This document shows, piece by piece, positions 1 to 8,342 of a stretch of DNA of 64,000 nt. Source of the stretch: Pseudarthrobacter sulfonivorans (GTDB lineage Bacteria > Actinomycetota > Actinomycetes > Actinomycetales > Micrococcaceae). The DNA lies in the NCBI RefSeq assembly GCF_001484605.1, contig NZ_CP013747.1:2728001-2792000 (forward strand). The letters are read 5' to 3'. The stretch's first letter is position 1, and each line of letters begins with the position of its first letter. A program made the position numbers and the translations under genes. The notes below the pieces were generated by a model. That model made no database searches. It had not been told where the DNA came from and saw only the letters and a list, made by a program, of their open reading frames with translations.

Positions 1-434
1 GCACCGGTGGACACCTGGGCCGGCGCCAGGCCGCCGTACACCAGCGACTTGAGCTTCAGCTCGATGCCCGGCTCGGCAGCCCGCACGGCCTTGGCCAGCG
101 GCGGGATCACGTCCCGGCTGCTGGCGCCCGCATAACCCACCACCACCTGCCCCACCACGGCGGAGCTGCCCAGCATCGCAGCGCGCTCGATGAGGCTGGC
201 ACTTTCGAGCGTCTTCAGGATGGGCCCATGGACTGCGTGCCCCGCATCGGTCAGGCGGACCGTCCGGGAAGTGCGGTCAAAAAGTACGACGCCGAGATCC
301 TGTTCCAGCCTGCGGATCCACACGCTGAGCTGCGGTTGAGCCACGGCCAGCCGCTCCGCGGCGCGGCCGAAGTGCAGTTCCTCGGCGAGGACTGCAAACG
401 CGCGGAGGTACTTCAGGTGCATTTGGCCAGCCAT
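1..434 (-). CDS. LysR-family transcriptional regulator, N-terminal part (runs off the window)
   Basis: The visible 144 codons, read on the minus strand, are a LysR DNA-binding domain. A winged helix starts at MHLKYLRAF, with the family signature AAERLAVAQPQLSVWIRRLE, then a wing ending LFDRTSRTVRLTDAG. The effector domain begins just before the window edge. The start is set at 434; an in-frame ATG at 422 (MHLKYL) is an equally plausible start. It is divergent from the AtoE-like transporter and muconolactone isomerase genes and probably controls them, as CatR/BenM-type LysR proteins do for aromatic-acid genes. The effector is not deducible. The C-terminus is missing only because the window begins here. 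Confidence 0.9.
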   Translation of the reverse strand, partial: MAGQMHLKYLRAFAVLAEELHFGRAAERLAVAQPQLSVWIRRLEQDLGVVLFDRTSRTVRLTDAGHAVHGPILKTLESASLIERAAMLGSSAVVGQVVVGYAGASSRDVIPPLAKAVRAAEPGIELKLKSLVYGGLAPAQVSTG

Positions 435-455
435 TCATAAGGGTTTCGTGATCGG

Positions 456-467
456 TTCCTTAAGGAA
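456..467. promoter_or_regulatory. perfect 12-bp palindrome in the LysR/atoE divergent promoter region
   Basis: TTCCTTAAGGAA is a perfect palindrome, 22 bp upstream of the LysR start and about 190 bp upstream of the transporter start. It sits where LysR-type regulators usually bind in divergent promoters. Its role as the operator is inferred from position and symmetry only. Confidence 0.4.
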
Positions 468-654
468 AGTTTATTGGACACTTATCGGCCCATTCTGCGA
501 TCTTGAGTGTGCGCCAGGTAACTCCAGGGTGTGATGCGGCCCATGGTGGCCACTCCGCCGCAAGCTCCTTCGCACCCTCCCGCGGCCGGCTTGCAGGCAC
601 TCCAGTGAACCTGCCGAGCGCCACGAAATTTCGTTCAATTCAATGAGGAACATC

Positions 655-2043
655 ATGACCAAAACTATGGACAGGGCCGAACTCCCAGTCGCCAAGCGCG
701 CCGTCGGCATGCAAAAGGTGACCGGCTTTTTCACCGAGCTGATGCGGCGCTACCTGCCGGACCCCTTTGTCTTCGCCATCATCCTGACCATCCTGACGGT
801 CATCCTCGCCGTTGTGATCGAAGGCCAGAGCATCGACGACGTCACGGCAGCATGGGGCACCGGATTCTGGTCCCTGCTCGCCTTCACCACCCAGATGGCC
901 GTCATCCTGGCCATGGGCTACGTCCTGGCCAACGCCCCGGTGGTGGAGCGTCTCCTCAACGCGATCGTCAGCCACGTGGAAACCCCGCGGACGGCTGTCA
1001 TCGTGGCGACACTCGTGGGCTCGGTGGGGTCCTACCTCAACTGGGGATTCGGCCTGGTCATCGGTGGAATCATCGCCAAGAAGCTCGCCCTGCACGTCAA
1101 GGGCGTCCACTACCCGCTGATCATTGCCGCCGCCTACAGCGGATTCACCATGTACGGACTGGGGCTCTCCGCCACCATTCCCATGGTCATTTCGACGCCG
1201 GGCCACCCCATGGAAAAGCAGATGGGCCTTATCCCGCTGGCCGAGACCATCTTCTCGCTCCCCATGGTGATCACCGCCGTCGTGGTCCTGGTGACCTTGC
1301 CGCTGCTGAACGCCATGCTCCACCCCAAGCCCGGCCAGCCGGTCAGGGAAATCGACCGCTCGCTCCACTTCTCCGAACCCACCAAAGCCGCTGCGGTGGA
1401 CGTGGACGCCGACACCTTCGCCTCCAAGCTCAACAACAGCCGGATCCTTGCCATGGCAATCGGCGCGCTGGGCATGGCCTACGTGGTGGTGCACTTCGTC
1501 CGGGGCGGCGGCGTTGACCTGAACCTCATCAACTTCTTCATCCTGTTCCTCGGCATCCTGCTGCTGGGCACCCCCAACGCCTACCTCCGGCAGCTCAACG
1601 AGGGCATCAAGACGATCTCCGGCATCATCCTGCAGTTCCCCTTCTACGCGGGCATCATGGCGATCATGGCCGCGTCGGGCCTGGTGGTCACCATCTCCGG
1701 CGTCTTCACCAGCATCTCCACCCCTGAGACCCTGCCGTTCTGGGGACTGATCAGTTCCTTCCTGATCAACTTCTTCGCCCCGTCCGGCGGCGGCCACTGG
1801 ATGATCCAGGGGCCCTTTATGATCGACGCGGCGAACGCCATCGGCGCCTCGCAGGCCCAGACGGCCATGTCCGTCATGCTGGGCAACGCGTGGAACGACC
1901 TGGTCCAACCCTTCTGGATCCTTCCCGCCCTGGCCCTGTCAAAGCTCAAGCTCAAGGACATTATGGGTTACACCGTGATCATGATGTTCTGGGTCGGCAT
2001 CATCTACATCGCTGCCATCCTGCTCTGGGGCTACCTGGGCTAA
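655..2043 (+). CDS. AtoE-family (short-chain fatty acid type) membrane transporter
   Basis: A 462-residue polytopic membrane protein resembling the SCFA_trans/AtoE family. About twelve hydrophobic segments are visible, beginning FVFAIILTILTVIL near residue 30. Other family-like stretches are SGGGHWMIQGPFM and, near the C-terminus, the LKLKDIMGYTVI loop. Family members are thought to move short-chain carboxylates across the cytoplasmic membrane. The start at 655 is preferred over an in-frame ATG at 643 because AGGA lies six bases before it. It is followed after 27 bp by muconolactone isomerase, so the two are probably co-transcribed. That pairing suggests that the substrate is a lactone or carboxylate from ring cleavage rather than acetoacetate. 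The substrate assignment is inference. Confidence 0.85.
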   Translation: MTKTMDRAELPVAKRAVGMQKVTGFFTELMRRYLPDPFVFAIILTILTVILAVVIEGQSIDDVTAAWGTGFWSLLAFTTQMAVILAMGYVLANAPVVERLLNAIVSHVETPRTAVIVATLVGSVGSYLNWGFGLVIGGIIAKKLALHVKGVHYPLIIAAAYSGFTMYGLGLSATIPMVISTPGHPMEKQMGLIPLAETIFSLPMVITAVVVLVTLPLLNAMLHPKPGQPVREIDRSLHFSEPTKAAAVDVDADTFASKLNNSRILAMAIGALGMAYVVVHFVRGGGVDLNLINFFILFLGILLLGTPNAYLRQLNEGIKTISGIILQFPFYAGIMAIMAASGLVVTISGVFTSISTPETLPFWGLISSFLINFFAPSGGGHWMIQGPFMIDAANAIGASQAQTAMSVMLGNAWNDLVQPFWILPALALSKLKLKDIMGYTVIMMFWVGIIYIAAILLWGYLG

Positions 2044-2070
2044 AGCCCTTCCAACAAGAAAAGAGAAACA

Positions 2071-2349
2071 ATGCTGTTCCTGGTACGCATGGACGTCAAC
2101 CTTCCCGCTGTCATGCCTTCTGAGGAGGCGGCCGCCATTAAGGCGGTGGAAAAGGACTATTCCCAGGACCTGCAGCAGCAGGGCAAATGGCGTCACATCT
2201 GGCGGGTTGTAGGCGAGTACTCCAACTACTCGGTCTTTGATGCCGAAAGCAACGACGAACTGCACACCATGCTCTCGGGCCTGCCGCTGTTCCCGTACAT
2301 GGACATTTCGGTCACGCCCCTGGCCAAGCACCCGTCAGACATCAACTGA
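2071..2349 (+). CDS. catC: muconolactone delta-isomerase
   Basis: A 92-residue protein of the size and pattern of CatC (usual length 90-97). The start is MLFLVRMDVNLP; the central GKWRHIWRVVGEYSNYSVFD and the ending LFPYMDISVTPLAKHPSDI are typical of the family. It isomerises muconolactone to beta-ketoadipate enol-lactone in the catechol branch of the beta-ketoadipate pathway, as a decameric cytosolic enzyme. An AAGAAAAGAGAAA stretch precedes the start. It lies directly behind the AtoE-like transporter, with no catA or catB beside it, which is unusual because these three are normally clustered. It could therefore act on a muconolactone arriving from another route or taken up from outside. Confidence 0.9.
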   Translation: MLFLVRMDVNLPAVMPSEEAAAIKAVEKDYSQDLQQQGKWRHIWRVVGEYSNYSVFDAESNDELHTMLSGLPLFPYMDISVTPLAKHPSDIN

Positions 2350-2359
2350 CGCAGCGTGT

Positions 2360-3001
2360 TTAGGGCAGTGCGCTGGCGTTGATGACGTTCCCGCCGTCGG
2401 CCGTGACGTAGCAGTCCACGCGCCGGTCGCCTGATTCCCAACTGGTGCTGCTGGGGTAGGCCCGCTGGAAGTTCAGCGTGTACTCGTTCGCTGCCGGTCC
2501 CAGCTTCGCCGCCTGGCAGGCCTCCAGGGCCTTGGCGGCGAGGGCCTCCCGGCCCGGATAGGAGCCGACGGCGGGGTAGCGGAAAACGGCCACAAGCTGG
2601 GCTGAGTGGCCTGTATCGCAGGCCACCACCGTTGACCGCAAAGCCTCGGCGTCAAAATCCTTGAAGCAGTCGCCCAGCCGGTAGCCCGGCGGCTCCACAC
2701 CCTCACGGGGGAGGGGGAGCGGCGTGGCCAGGGGAGTGGGTGAGGTTTCCACGATCACGGAGCCGCCGTCGCCGGTCGTTTCCGGTGCCCTGGAATCCAG
2801 CCACACGGCGAGCCACACCAGGCCTCCCACCACACCGAGCAGAACCACCACGAAGACAGTCTTCAGGAGCGTGGATGCGACCCGCCGCGGCTTCCGCGCC
2901 GGGGGCTCCACCGCAGTTGCCGGAACAGCCACCTGCGGCAATCCGGCGGTGGGCTGAGCGGCAGGTTTGGGCGGGACGGGGCGCGGTTCCTGGTTGTCCA
3001 T
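2360..3001 (-). CDS. septum-formation-family single-pass membrane protein
   Basis: A 213-residue protein. It has a proline-rich cytosolic N-terminus (about 40 residues), one membrane helix (TLLKTVFVVVLLGVVGGLVW), then an extracytoplasmic domain with the PF13845-type pattern: LGDCF near the membrane, VVACDTGHSAQLVAVF, a Cys in the ALEACQAAK helix and a final VDCYV. The four Cys residues likely form disulfides. The start at 3001 is supported by CAGGAGG eight bases upstream; longer in-frame extensions are not supported. It is convergent with catC (10 bp between stops). The function of the family is uncertain despite its name. Confidence 0.8.
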   Translation of the reverse strand: MDNQEPRPVPPKPAAQPTAGLPQVAVPATAVEPPARKPRRVASTLLKTVFVVVLLGVVGGLVWLAVWLDSRAPETTGDGGSVIVETSPTPLATPLPLPREGVEPPGYRLGDCFKDFDAEALRSTVVACDTGHSAQLVAVFRYPAVGSYPGREALAAKALEACQAAKLGPAANEYTLNFQRAYPSSTSWESGDRRVDCYVTADGGNVINASALP

Positions 3002-3276
3002 CCGGATACCCCTCCTGGGTTTCGCCTCGGGATGCTGGATTCTCCGGGCACCCGGATCGGCAGCTGATGAAGAGACTCTATCCAACAAAAAAGCCGGGAA
3101 CCGTGCGCGTCGCGGCGGAAAGGGTACCCGACATGGCGTCCGCGCGCACGGGCCGGGGCGCACCCTGCGCGGAAAGCATGTAATCTAGGTGTTACGACAA
3201 ATTGACCAAACATTCCGGGGCCTCACCGATAGCCAAGGTGACCACCTCCGGTCCGAGTACAAAAGGGGGTCACGCC

Positions 3277-3510
3277 ATGGGGCGCGGCCGTCAAAAGGCA
3301 AAAGCTACCAAGCAGGCTCGGGATATTAAGTACTATTCCCCGAACACTGACTATTCGGCCCTTCAGCGAGAGCTCAAAGGTCCTGAAGGTCGTGCCACGA
3401 GCCATTTCGCGAATGACCCGGTTGAACCGGACTATTCGGCTTATGTGGATAAGTACGCGGACGATTTGGAAGAAGACGACGACGAGGTACACACCCGTCG
3501 GATCGGCTAG
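3277..3510 (+). CDS. DUF3073 small conserved actinobacterial protein
   Basis: A 77-residue, highly charged protein starting MGRGRQKAKATKQARDIKYY, the hallmark of DUF3073. It is basic at the N-terminus and ends in a strongly acidic stretch (DDLEEDDDEV). The start at 3277 has AGGGGG seven bases upstream. DUF3073 genes are commonly found close to purF/purM in Actinobacteria, as here. Its biochemical role is not known. A terminator follows about 140 bp downstream. Confidence 0.9.
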   Translation: MGRGRQKAKATKQARDIKYYSPNTDYSALQRELKGPEGRATSHFANDPVEPDYSAYVDKYADDLEEDDDEVHTRRIG

Positions 3511-3646
3511 TTGTTGCACGCCGGCCCCGCCGCAAGGCGCCCGGCCCCGCGACGCTGCAGTACGTTCGGACGCCGTTCGTTAGTACAGCGCTTCTTTTCA
3601 GCACCCCGGATCCCAGCGGACCCTCGGTGCTGGCCTCAGTTATCAG

Positions 3647-3690
3647 GCCCGTTGCCTGCGCCGGAACCCGGTGCCGGCGGCGGGCTTTTT
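3647..3690 (+). terminator. rho-independent terminator after DUF3073
   Basis: GCCCG at the left pairs with CGGGC at the right, and the stem continues inward through TTGCC/GGCGG. It is followed directly by TTTTT (3686-3690). It is placed between the DUF3073 gene and the next gene on the same strand. Confidence 0.6.
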
Positions 3691-3740
3691 GGTGTTGACT
3701 GGAGGCGTTGATGCGTGTGCCGCCCGCGAAAGGACCTCCC

Positions 3741-4520
3741 ATGCCAGGAAACTCCTCATCCCCCAGCTACCGCCACGGTGAACCGTGCTGGGCTGACGTC
3801 CAGACCCGGGACGTGGAAGCAGCCAAGGCCTTCTACGCGGCGGTGTTCGGGTGGACCTTCAAGGACCTCCCCACGCCCGATGGCCGCAGCTATGCCCAGG
3901 CGTTCGTGGGGGAGGACCTGGTGGCCGTGGTGGCGCCGCAGAACCCGCATCAGGAATCTCTCGGCACCCACGCCCAATGGAACATCTACTTCGCGGCCGA
4001 GGACGCCGGTGCGCTGGCCGAGGAAGTTCCCCACGCCGGCGGCGAAGTGCAGTTCGGCCCCGAGGAAGTGGCGGACACCGGCGTGATGGTGTTTGTGGAT
4101 CCTCCAGGCGGCGGGACCACCGGCGTGTGGCAGCCCGGAACGCACACGGGCTCCGGCCGGTACAACGAGGCCGGTGCGCTGTCCTGGACGGAACTGCTGA
4201 CGCCCGAGCCGCGGGCCGCCGTCGGGTTCTTCCAGCAGCTGTTCGGCCACGAGGTGACCGAGTATCCCCAGGACGACGGCGGGACGTACAGCACGCTGAT
4301 GGTGAACGGCGCGGAGGTGGCCGGGATCGTCGCGGCCGAGGCGCCTGCCAGGTGGCAGATCTACTTCGGCGTCACCGACGTGGCCGAGGCCGTGCGGAAG
4401 GCCGTGGCGGCGGGGGCGGAAGTGCTGATCGCGCCGGAGCCGGATGACGACGATACGCCCGGCGCCACGGCCACCCTCCGGGACCCGCAGGGCGGTGAGT
4501 TCAGCCTGCTGGAGGTTTAA
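3741..4520 (+). CDS. two-domain VOC (glyoxalase/bleomycin-resistance fold) protein
   Basis: A 259-residue protein made of two VOC modules. The first (residues about 8-130) has CWADVQTRDVEAAKAFYAAVFGW. The second (about 140-258) has LSWTELLTPEPRAAVGFFQQLFG and ends LRDPQGGEFSLLEV. This tandem arrangement resembles the actinobacterial CFP32/Rv0577 type annotated as a hydroxylase or glyoxalase-like protein. The ligand and activity are unknown. The start at 3741 is chosen because AAAGGA lies eight bases before it; an upstream in-frame ATG at 3708 lacks a ribosome site. It converges on purM. Confidence 0.8.
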   Translation: MPGNSSSPSYRHGEPCWADVQTRDVEAAKAFYAAVFGWTFKDLPTPDGRSYAQAFVGEDLVAVVAPQNPHQESLGTHAQWNIYFAAEDAGALAEEVPHAGGEVQFGPEEVADTGVMVFVDPPGGGTTGVWQPGTHTGSGRYNEAGALSWTELLTPEPRAAVGFFQQLFGHEVTEYPQDDGGTYSTLMVNGAEVAGIVAAEAPARWQIYFGVTDVAEAVRKAVAAGAEVLIAPEPDDDDTPGATATLRDPQGGEFSLLEV

Positions 4521-4529
4521 AACACGGAT

Positions 4530-4560
4530 GCCCTACAGCCGCCGATTGGCGGTGCAGGGC
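4530..4560. terminator. bidirectional terminator between the VOC gene and purM
   Basis: A hairpin with outer arms GCCCT/AGGGC and inner GCCGCC-GATT-GGCGGT lies between two convergent stop codons. Read on the minus strand it is followed by a T-rich stretch, which suits termination of the purF-purM operon. Confidence 0.5.
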
Positions 4561-4575
4561 AACCGGGGATTGGTT

Positions 4576-5736
4576 TTATGCGTAGGCGTTGACCAGGCGG
4601 ACGGCGCCGCCGTCCACACCCTTGGCGCCCTGGACGTAGTCCGGACCGGTCTTGAGGATGGAATCCGAGTCCGCGGTGACGGTGCCCATGATCCAGGACG
4701 GCACACCGCGGTCGTTGAGGCGGGCCACGGCGGCGTCGGCGGCTTCGGCGGACACGATGGCCACCATGCCCACGCCGAGGTTCAGCGTGCGCTCCAGGTC
4801 GGCCAGCGGGACGTTGCCCAGCTCGGAGACCAGCTTGAAGATGGCCGGCAGCTCCCAGGTGGCGCGGTCCACGGTGGCCACGAGGCCCTGCGGCAGCACG
4901 CGGGCCAGGTTGGCGGCCAGGCCGCCGCCGGTGACGTGGCTGAAGCCGTGCACGGCGTTGGCGCTGTTCACCGGGAAGGCGCGGGCAAGGTCCAGACAGT
5001 CTGCAGCGTAGACGCGGGTGGGTTCCAGCAGTTCCTCGCCCAGCGTGCGGCCGAGTTCGGAGACCTGGCGGTCCAGTGCCCAGCCGGCGTGGTTGATGAC
5101 GCGGCGGACCAGGGAGTAGCCGTTGGAATGCAGGCCGGAGGAGGCCATGCCGATCACAACGTCGCCGGCGCGGACGCGGTCCGGGCCCAGCAGGTCGGAG
5201 GCCTCGACAACACCGGTGGCGGCACCGGCAACATCGTATTCGTGCTCGCCCAGCAGGCCGGGGTGCTCGGCGGTTTCGCCGCCCACCAGGGCGGTGCCGG
5301 CCACGGAGCAGGCCGCGGCGATGCCACGGACGATGTCCGCGATACGCTCCGGGACAACCTTGCCGCAGGCGATGTAGTCGGTCATAAAGAGCGGCTCGGC
5401 GCCCACTACAACGATGTCGTCAACCACCATGCCCACCAGGTCAAAGCCGATGGTGTCGTGGATGTCCATGGCCTGGGCGATGGCAACCTTGGTGCCCACG
5501 CCGTCGGTGGACGTGGCCAGCAGCGGGCGCTTGAAGGTCAGCAGGCGCGAGACGTCGTACAGGCCGGCGAAGCCGCCCACACCGCCGATGACGGAGGAAT
5601 TGTGGGTGGCCTTCACGGCACCCTTCATCAGCTCCACGGCGCGGTCGCCGGCTTCAACGTCAACACCGGCGGAGGCGTACGTGATGCCTGCGGGGCTCAG
5701 TGGGCTGTTGCCGGCGGCGGGGGTTGCGGAAGTCAT
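4576..5736 (-). CDS. purM: phosphoribosylformylglycinamidine cyclo-ligase (AIR synthetase)
   Basis: A 386-residue PurM converting FGAM plus ATP to aminoimidazole ribotide in de novo purine synthesis. Recognisable motifs are ITYASAGVDVEAGDRAVE at the N-terminus, STDGVGTKVAIA, DIVVVGAEPLFMTDYIACGK and ALVGGETAEHPG. The length is slightly above the usual ~350 because of a short N-terminal extension and tail. Its ATG overlaps the purF stop by four bases (ATGA), so translation is probably coupled to purF. Confidence 0.97.
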   Translation of the reverse strand: MTSATPAAGNSPLSPAGITYASAGVDVEAGDRAVELMKGAVKATHNSSVIGGVGGFAGLYDVSRLLTFKRPLLATSTDGVGTKVAIAQAMDIHDTIGFDLVGMVVDDIVVVGAEPLFMTDYIACGKVVPERIADIVRGIAAACSVAGTALVGGETAEHPGLLGEHEYDVAGAATGVVEASDLLGPDRVRAGDVVIGMASSGLHSNGYSLVRRVINHAGWALDRQVSELGRTLGEELLEPTRVYAADCLDLARAFPVNSANAVHGFSHVTGGGLAANLARVLPQGLVATVDRATWELPAIFKLVSELGNVPLADLERTLNLGVGMVAIVSAEAADAAVARLNDRGVPSWIMGTVTADSDSILKTGPDYVQGAKGVDGGAVRLVNAYA

Positions 5737-7412
5737 ACGGACTCTTTCTTTTCAGCGCCGGGGGTGGTGGCTTCGTGGCGGATCGCGGGCACGTGGTCTT
5801 CTTCGGTGAGCAGGTTCTCGAACTCGGCGTCCGGTCCCGGATCGCAGCCGGTGGCGCCGGCCTTCTCCGCCGGGTCCTCCTCGGCGTCGATCGCAAGAGC
5901 CGCCGTTGCGCCGGGGAGGGCAGAGGGCGACGGCGTGAGGCCGCCGAGGTCGGTACGCTCCAGCAGGTTCTTGCCCAGTTTGTCCGCGCCCGGGAGCTCG
6001 ATGGGGTACGTGCCGGTGAAGCAGGCGGTGCAGAGACGCTCGCGCGGCTGCCTGGTGGCGTTGATCATGCCGTCTTCGGAAATGTACGCCAGGGAATCGG
6101 CGCCGATGGCCTGGGAGATTTCCTCGATGGTGGCGCCGTTGGCAATCAGTTCCGCGCGGGAAGCGAAGTCGATGCCGTAGAAGCACGGCCATTTGACCGG
6201 CGGGGAGGAGATTTTGATGTGGACGGACGCGGCGCCGGCCTCGCGGAGCATCCGCACGATGGCACGCTGGGTGTTGCCGCGGACTATCGAGTCATCCACC
6301 ACCACGACGCGCTTGCCACGGATCACGGACTCAAGGGCGTTCAGCTTGAGCCGGATGCCCAGCTGGCGCAGGGTCTGCGAGGGCTGGATGAACGTGCGGC
6401 CCACGTAGGAGTTCTTGACGAAGCCATGCGCAAACGGGATGCCGGATTCCTCGGCGTAGCCCACGGCCGCGGGGGTGCCGGACTCCGGGACCGGGATGAC
6501 GATGTCCGCGTCCTGGGTGTTTTCGCGGGCCAGCTGGCGGCCCATCTCCACGCGGGACTCGTACACGGAGCGTCCCGCGATGGCGGCGTCCGGACGGGCG
6601 AGGTAAACGTATTCGAAAACGCAGCCGGCCGGCGTCGCCTCCGCGAAGCGCTTGGAACGAACGCCGTCCTCATCGATGGCGATGAATTCGCCCGGCTCGA
6701 TTTCACGGATGAAGCTGGCGCCCACGGTGGCCAGGGCTGACTGCTCGGAGGCAACCACCCAGCCGCGCTCCAGCCGGCCGAGGACCAGCGGGCGGATTCC
6801 GTAGGTGTCGCGAGCTGCGTAGAGGGTGCCTTCGTCCATAAACACGAAACAGAAGCCGCCCTTGATCTTCGGCAGCAGCTCCATGGCGGTCTGTTCGAGG
6901 GTCTTGCCCTCCTCGCCTTCAAGCAATGCCGTGACCAGGGCGGTGTCCGAGGTGTTGCCCTGCTTCATTTCGCCGCTGAGCTGGCCGCCGTTGCGTTCCA
7001 TGATCATGGCGTTGAGCTCGGCCGTGTTGGTCAGGTTGCCGTTGTGCGCCAGGGCAACCGTGCCGGTGCTGGTGGCGCCGAGGGTGGGCTGGGCGTTGGC
7101 CCAGTGGCTGGCTCCGGTGGTGGAGTAGCGGCAGTGTCCCACCGCCAGGTGCCCGGTCAGGGTGTTCAGCGTGGTCTCGTCGAAGACCTGGGATACGAGG
7201 CCCATGTCCTTGTAGACGTTGATCCGCTTGCCGTCACTGGTAGCTATACCAGCCGACTCCTGACCGCGGTGCTGCAATGCATACAGCCCGTAATAGGTTA
7301 GTTTTGCTACTTCTTCACCTGGTGCCCAGACCCCGAAAACGCCACAAGCGTCCTGAGGTCCCTTTTCGCCAGGGAGAAGATCATGAGAAAGTTTTCCATC
7401 GCCGCGTGCCAC
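5733..7412 (-). CDS. purF: amidophosphoribosyltransferase
   Basis: A 559-residue PurF, the first committed enzyme of purine synthesis. Residues 1-22 are a propeptide and Cys23 (DACGVFGVW) becomes the N-terminal nucleophile of the glutaminase domain. The PRPP-binding loop reads VVVVDDSIVRGNT. C-terminal Cys residues, including CTACFTG, fit the 4Fe-4S type of PurF. There is a tail of roughly 60 acidic, low-complexity residues beyond the usual end. The start is GTG at 7412; no in-frame ATG lies nearby and the ribosome site is weak. It is first in a two-gene operon with purM. Confidence 0.97.
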   Translation of the reverse strand: MARGDGKLSHDLLPGEKGPQDACGVFGVWAPGEEVAKLTYYGLYALQHRGQESAGIATSDGKRINVYKDMGLVSQVFDETTLNTLTGHLAVGHCRYSTTGASHWANAQPTLGATSTGTVALAHNGNLTNTAELNAMIMERNGGQLSGEMKQGNTSDTALVTALLEGEEGKTLEQTAMELLPKIKGGFCFVFMDEGTLYAARDTYGIRPLVLGRLERGWVVASEQSALATVGASFIREIEPGEFIAIDEDGVRSKRFAEATPAGCVFEYVYLARPDAAIAGRSVYESRVEMGRQLARENTQDADIVIPVPESGTPAAVGYAEESGIPFAHGFVKNSYVGRTFIQPSQTLRQLGIRLKLNALESVIRGKRVVVVDDSIVRGNTQRAIVRMLREAGAASVHIKISSPPVKWPCFYGIDFASRAELIANGATIEEISQAIGADSLAYISEDGMINATRQPRERLCTACFTGTYPIELPGADKLGKNLLERTDLGGLTPSPSALPGATAALAIDAEEDPAEKAGATGCDPGPDAEFENLLTEEDHVPAIRHEATTPGAEKKESV

Positions 7413-7499
7413 TGGTCGATTATCTCACGAGATGGGGTAAGACTTTTCCGCTGCGGCCATTGTGACTGTGCCCGGAGGCCGGACGACGGTGTTTGGAAC

Positions 7500-7814
7500 C
7501 TAGGGCTGCGCGCCGTCGTCGGGCTCTGAATCAGGGACGGCTTCCACGATGGCGCGTTTCTGGCGCTTGACGCTCCGCCGGTCCAGCAGCAGGGCCACTA
7601 CGGCGCCCAGCACCGCGCCGCCGGCGCCGAACATCACCAGGAAGAAACCGAACACCGAGCCGCGCTCGAAGGATTCGTCACCGGGGAGACCGTATGCGAC
7701 GGCGGCAGCCACCGCTGCGCCCACCAGGGCGCCGAGGATGAGGAACGGCACATATTTCGGTGCCCGGCGGACGGTGACCTCGCGGCGTTCAGCGGGGGTT
7801 TCTTCAAAAGCCAT
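7500..7814 (-). CDS. small two-helix membrane protein
   Basis: A 104-residue protein. The short charged N-terminus (MAFEETPAERREVTVRRAP) is followed by two membrane segments (FLILGALVGAAVAAAVAYG and FFLVMFGAGGAVLGAVVALLL) and a basic, then acidic tail. It resembles conserved small actinobacterial membrane proteins of unknown function that lie upstream of purF. The start at 7814 gives the family-like N-terminus and has AGAGGG very close upstream; a longer in-frame form from 7865 would read through an inverted repeat and is less likely. Confidence 0.7.
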   Translation of the reverse strand: MAFEETPAERREVTVRRAPKYVPFLILGALVGAAVAAAVAYGLPGDESFERGSVFGFFLVMFGAGGAVLGAVVALLLDRRSVKRQKRAIVEAVPDSEPDDGAQP

Positions 7815-7837
7815 GCCCTCTAGCCTACTCACCATTG

Positions 7838-7902
7838 CCGTTGCTCTATCACGTACAGCTGCCAAAACAGCGGAATGGGAACCGTAGGTGATAGAGCAAC
7901 GG
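7838..7902. repeat. perfect 15-bp inverted repeat, intergenic
   Basis: Arms CCGTTGCTCTATCAC (7838-7852) and its exact reverse complement (7888-7902) flank a 35-base spacer. The spacer holds a smaller hairpin (GCTG...CAGC). It lies just after the stop of the RsbW-like gene and before the 7814 start. It may act as a transcript end or be a REP-like intergenic element; there is no U-tract. Confidence 0.6.
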
Positions 7903-7916
7903 AGGGGGAGGAGGGG

Positions 7917-8342
7917 TCAGGGCTGTGACGTCCGGGACAGGATCCAGGTGTTGGTGCCGTCCTGCCGTTCGAAGGTCACGGTGGTGACGAGCGCCTCGAT
8001 GAGCGCCAGGCCGCGGCCGGACTCGGAATCGTCGTCCGGGGCTCCCGGTACCAGGGGGCCGAACGGCGGCTTGGCGAAGAACGCACTGACCCGGGCCTGC
8101 AGGAGCGTGGGCTGGACGCTGATGTCCACTCCCAGCTCCACGGGTTTCTGCGCCTTGGCCGGCCGCGCGTGCTGGACGATGTTGGACGCGGACTCGATCA
8201 CCGCCGTGGTGAAGGTCATCTGGTCCATGGCCTGGACGAACGGGGCGTCCTCCCAGAGTTTGTCCAGTTCGTTGTGGACCGAGTCGATGGACTCAGCAGC
8301 GGACAGTCCCCGGAACGTCCGCCGGGCCAGGACCTCAGTCAT
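7917..8342 (-). CDS. RsbW-like anti-sigma/serine kinase (GHKL ATPase)
   Basis: A 141-residue GHKL ATPase domain of the RsbW/SpoIIAB type. The N-box is TTAVIESASNIVQHA and the G1-type box DDDSESGRGLALIEAL. Family members bind either a sigma factor (or another target) or an unphosphorylated STAS antagonist, which they phosphorylate on serine. It is the last gene of a four-gene operon and its start overlaps the stop of the STAS gene by eight bases. No sigma-factor gene is nearby, so its output partner is elsewhere or is not a sigma factor. Confidence 0.85.
   Translation of the reverse strand: MTEVLARRTFRGLSAAESIDSVHNELDKLWEDAPFVQAMDQMTFTTAVIESASNIVQHARPAKAQKPVELGVDISVQPTLLQARVSAFFAKPPFGPLVPGAPDDDSESGRGLALIEALVTTVTFERQDGTNTWILSRTSQP

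Noticed and set aside
640..1908. Long minus-strand frame opposite the AtoE-like gene (over 400 codons)
   Set aside because: It is an antisense shadow produced by the GC-rich third positions of the transporter gene; the protein is low-complexity Gly/Asp/His-rich with no domain.
4444..6740. Long plus-strand frames opposite purM and purF
   Set aside because: Antisense to two certain genes; Gly/Ala/Val/Arg-rich translation without domains or ribosome sites.
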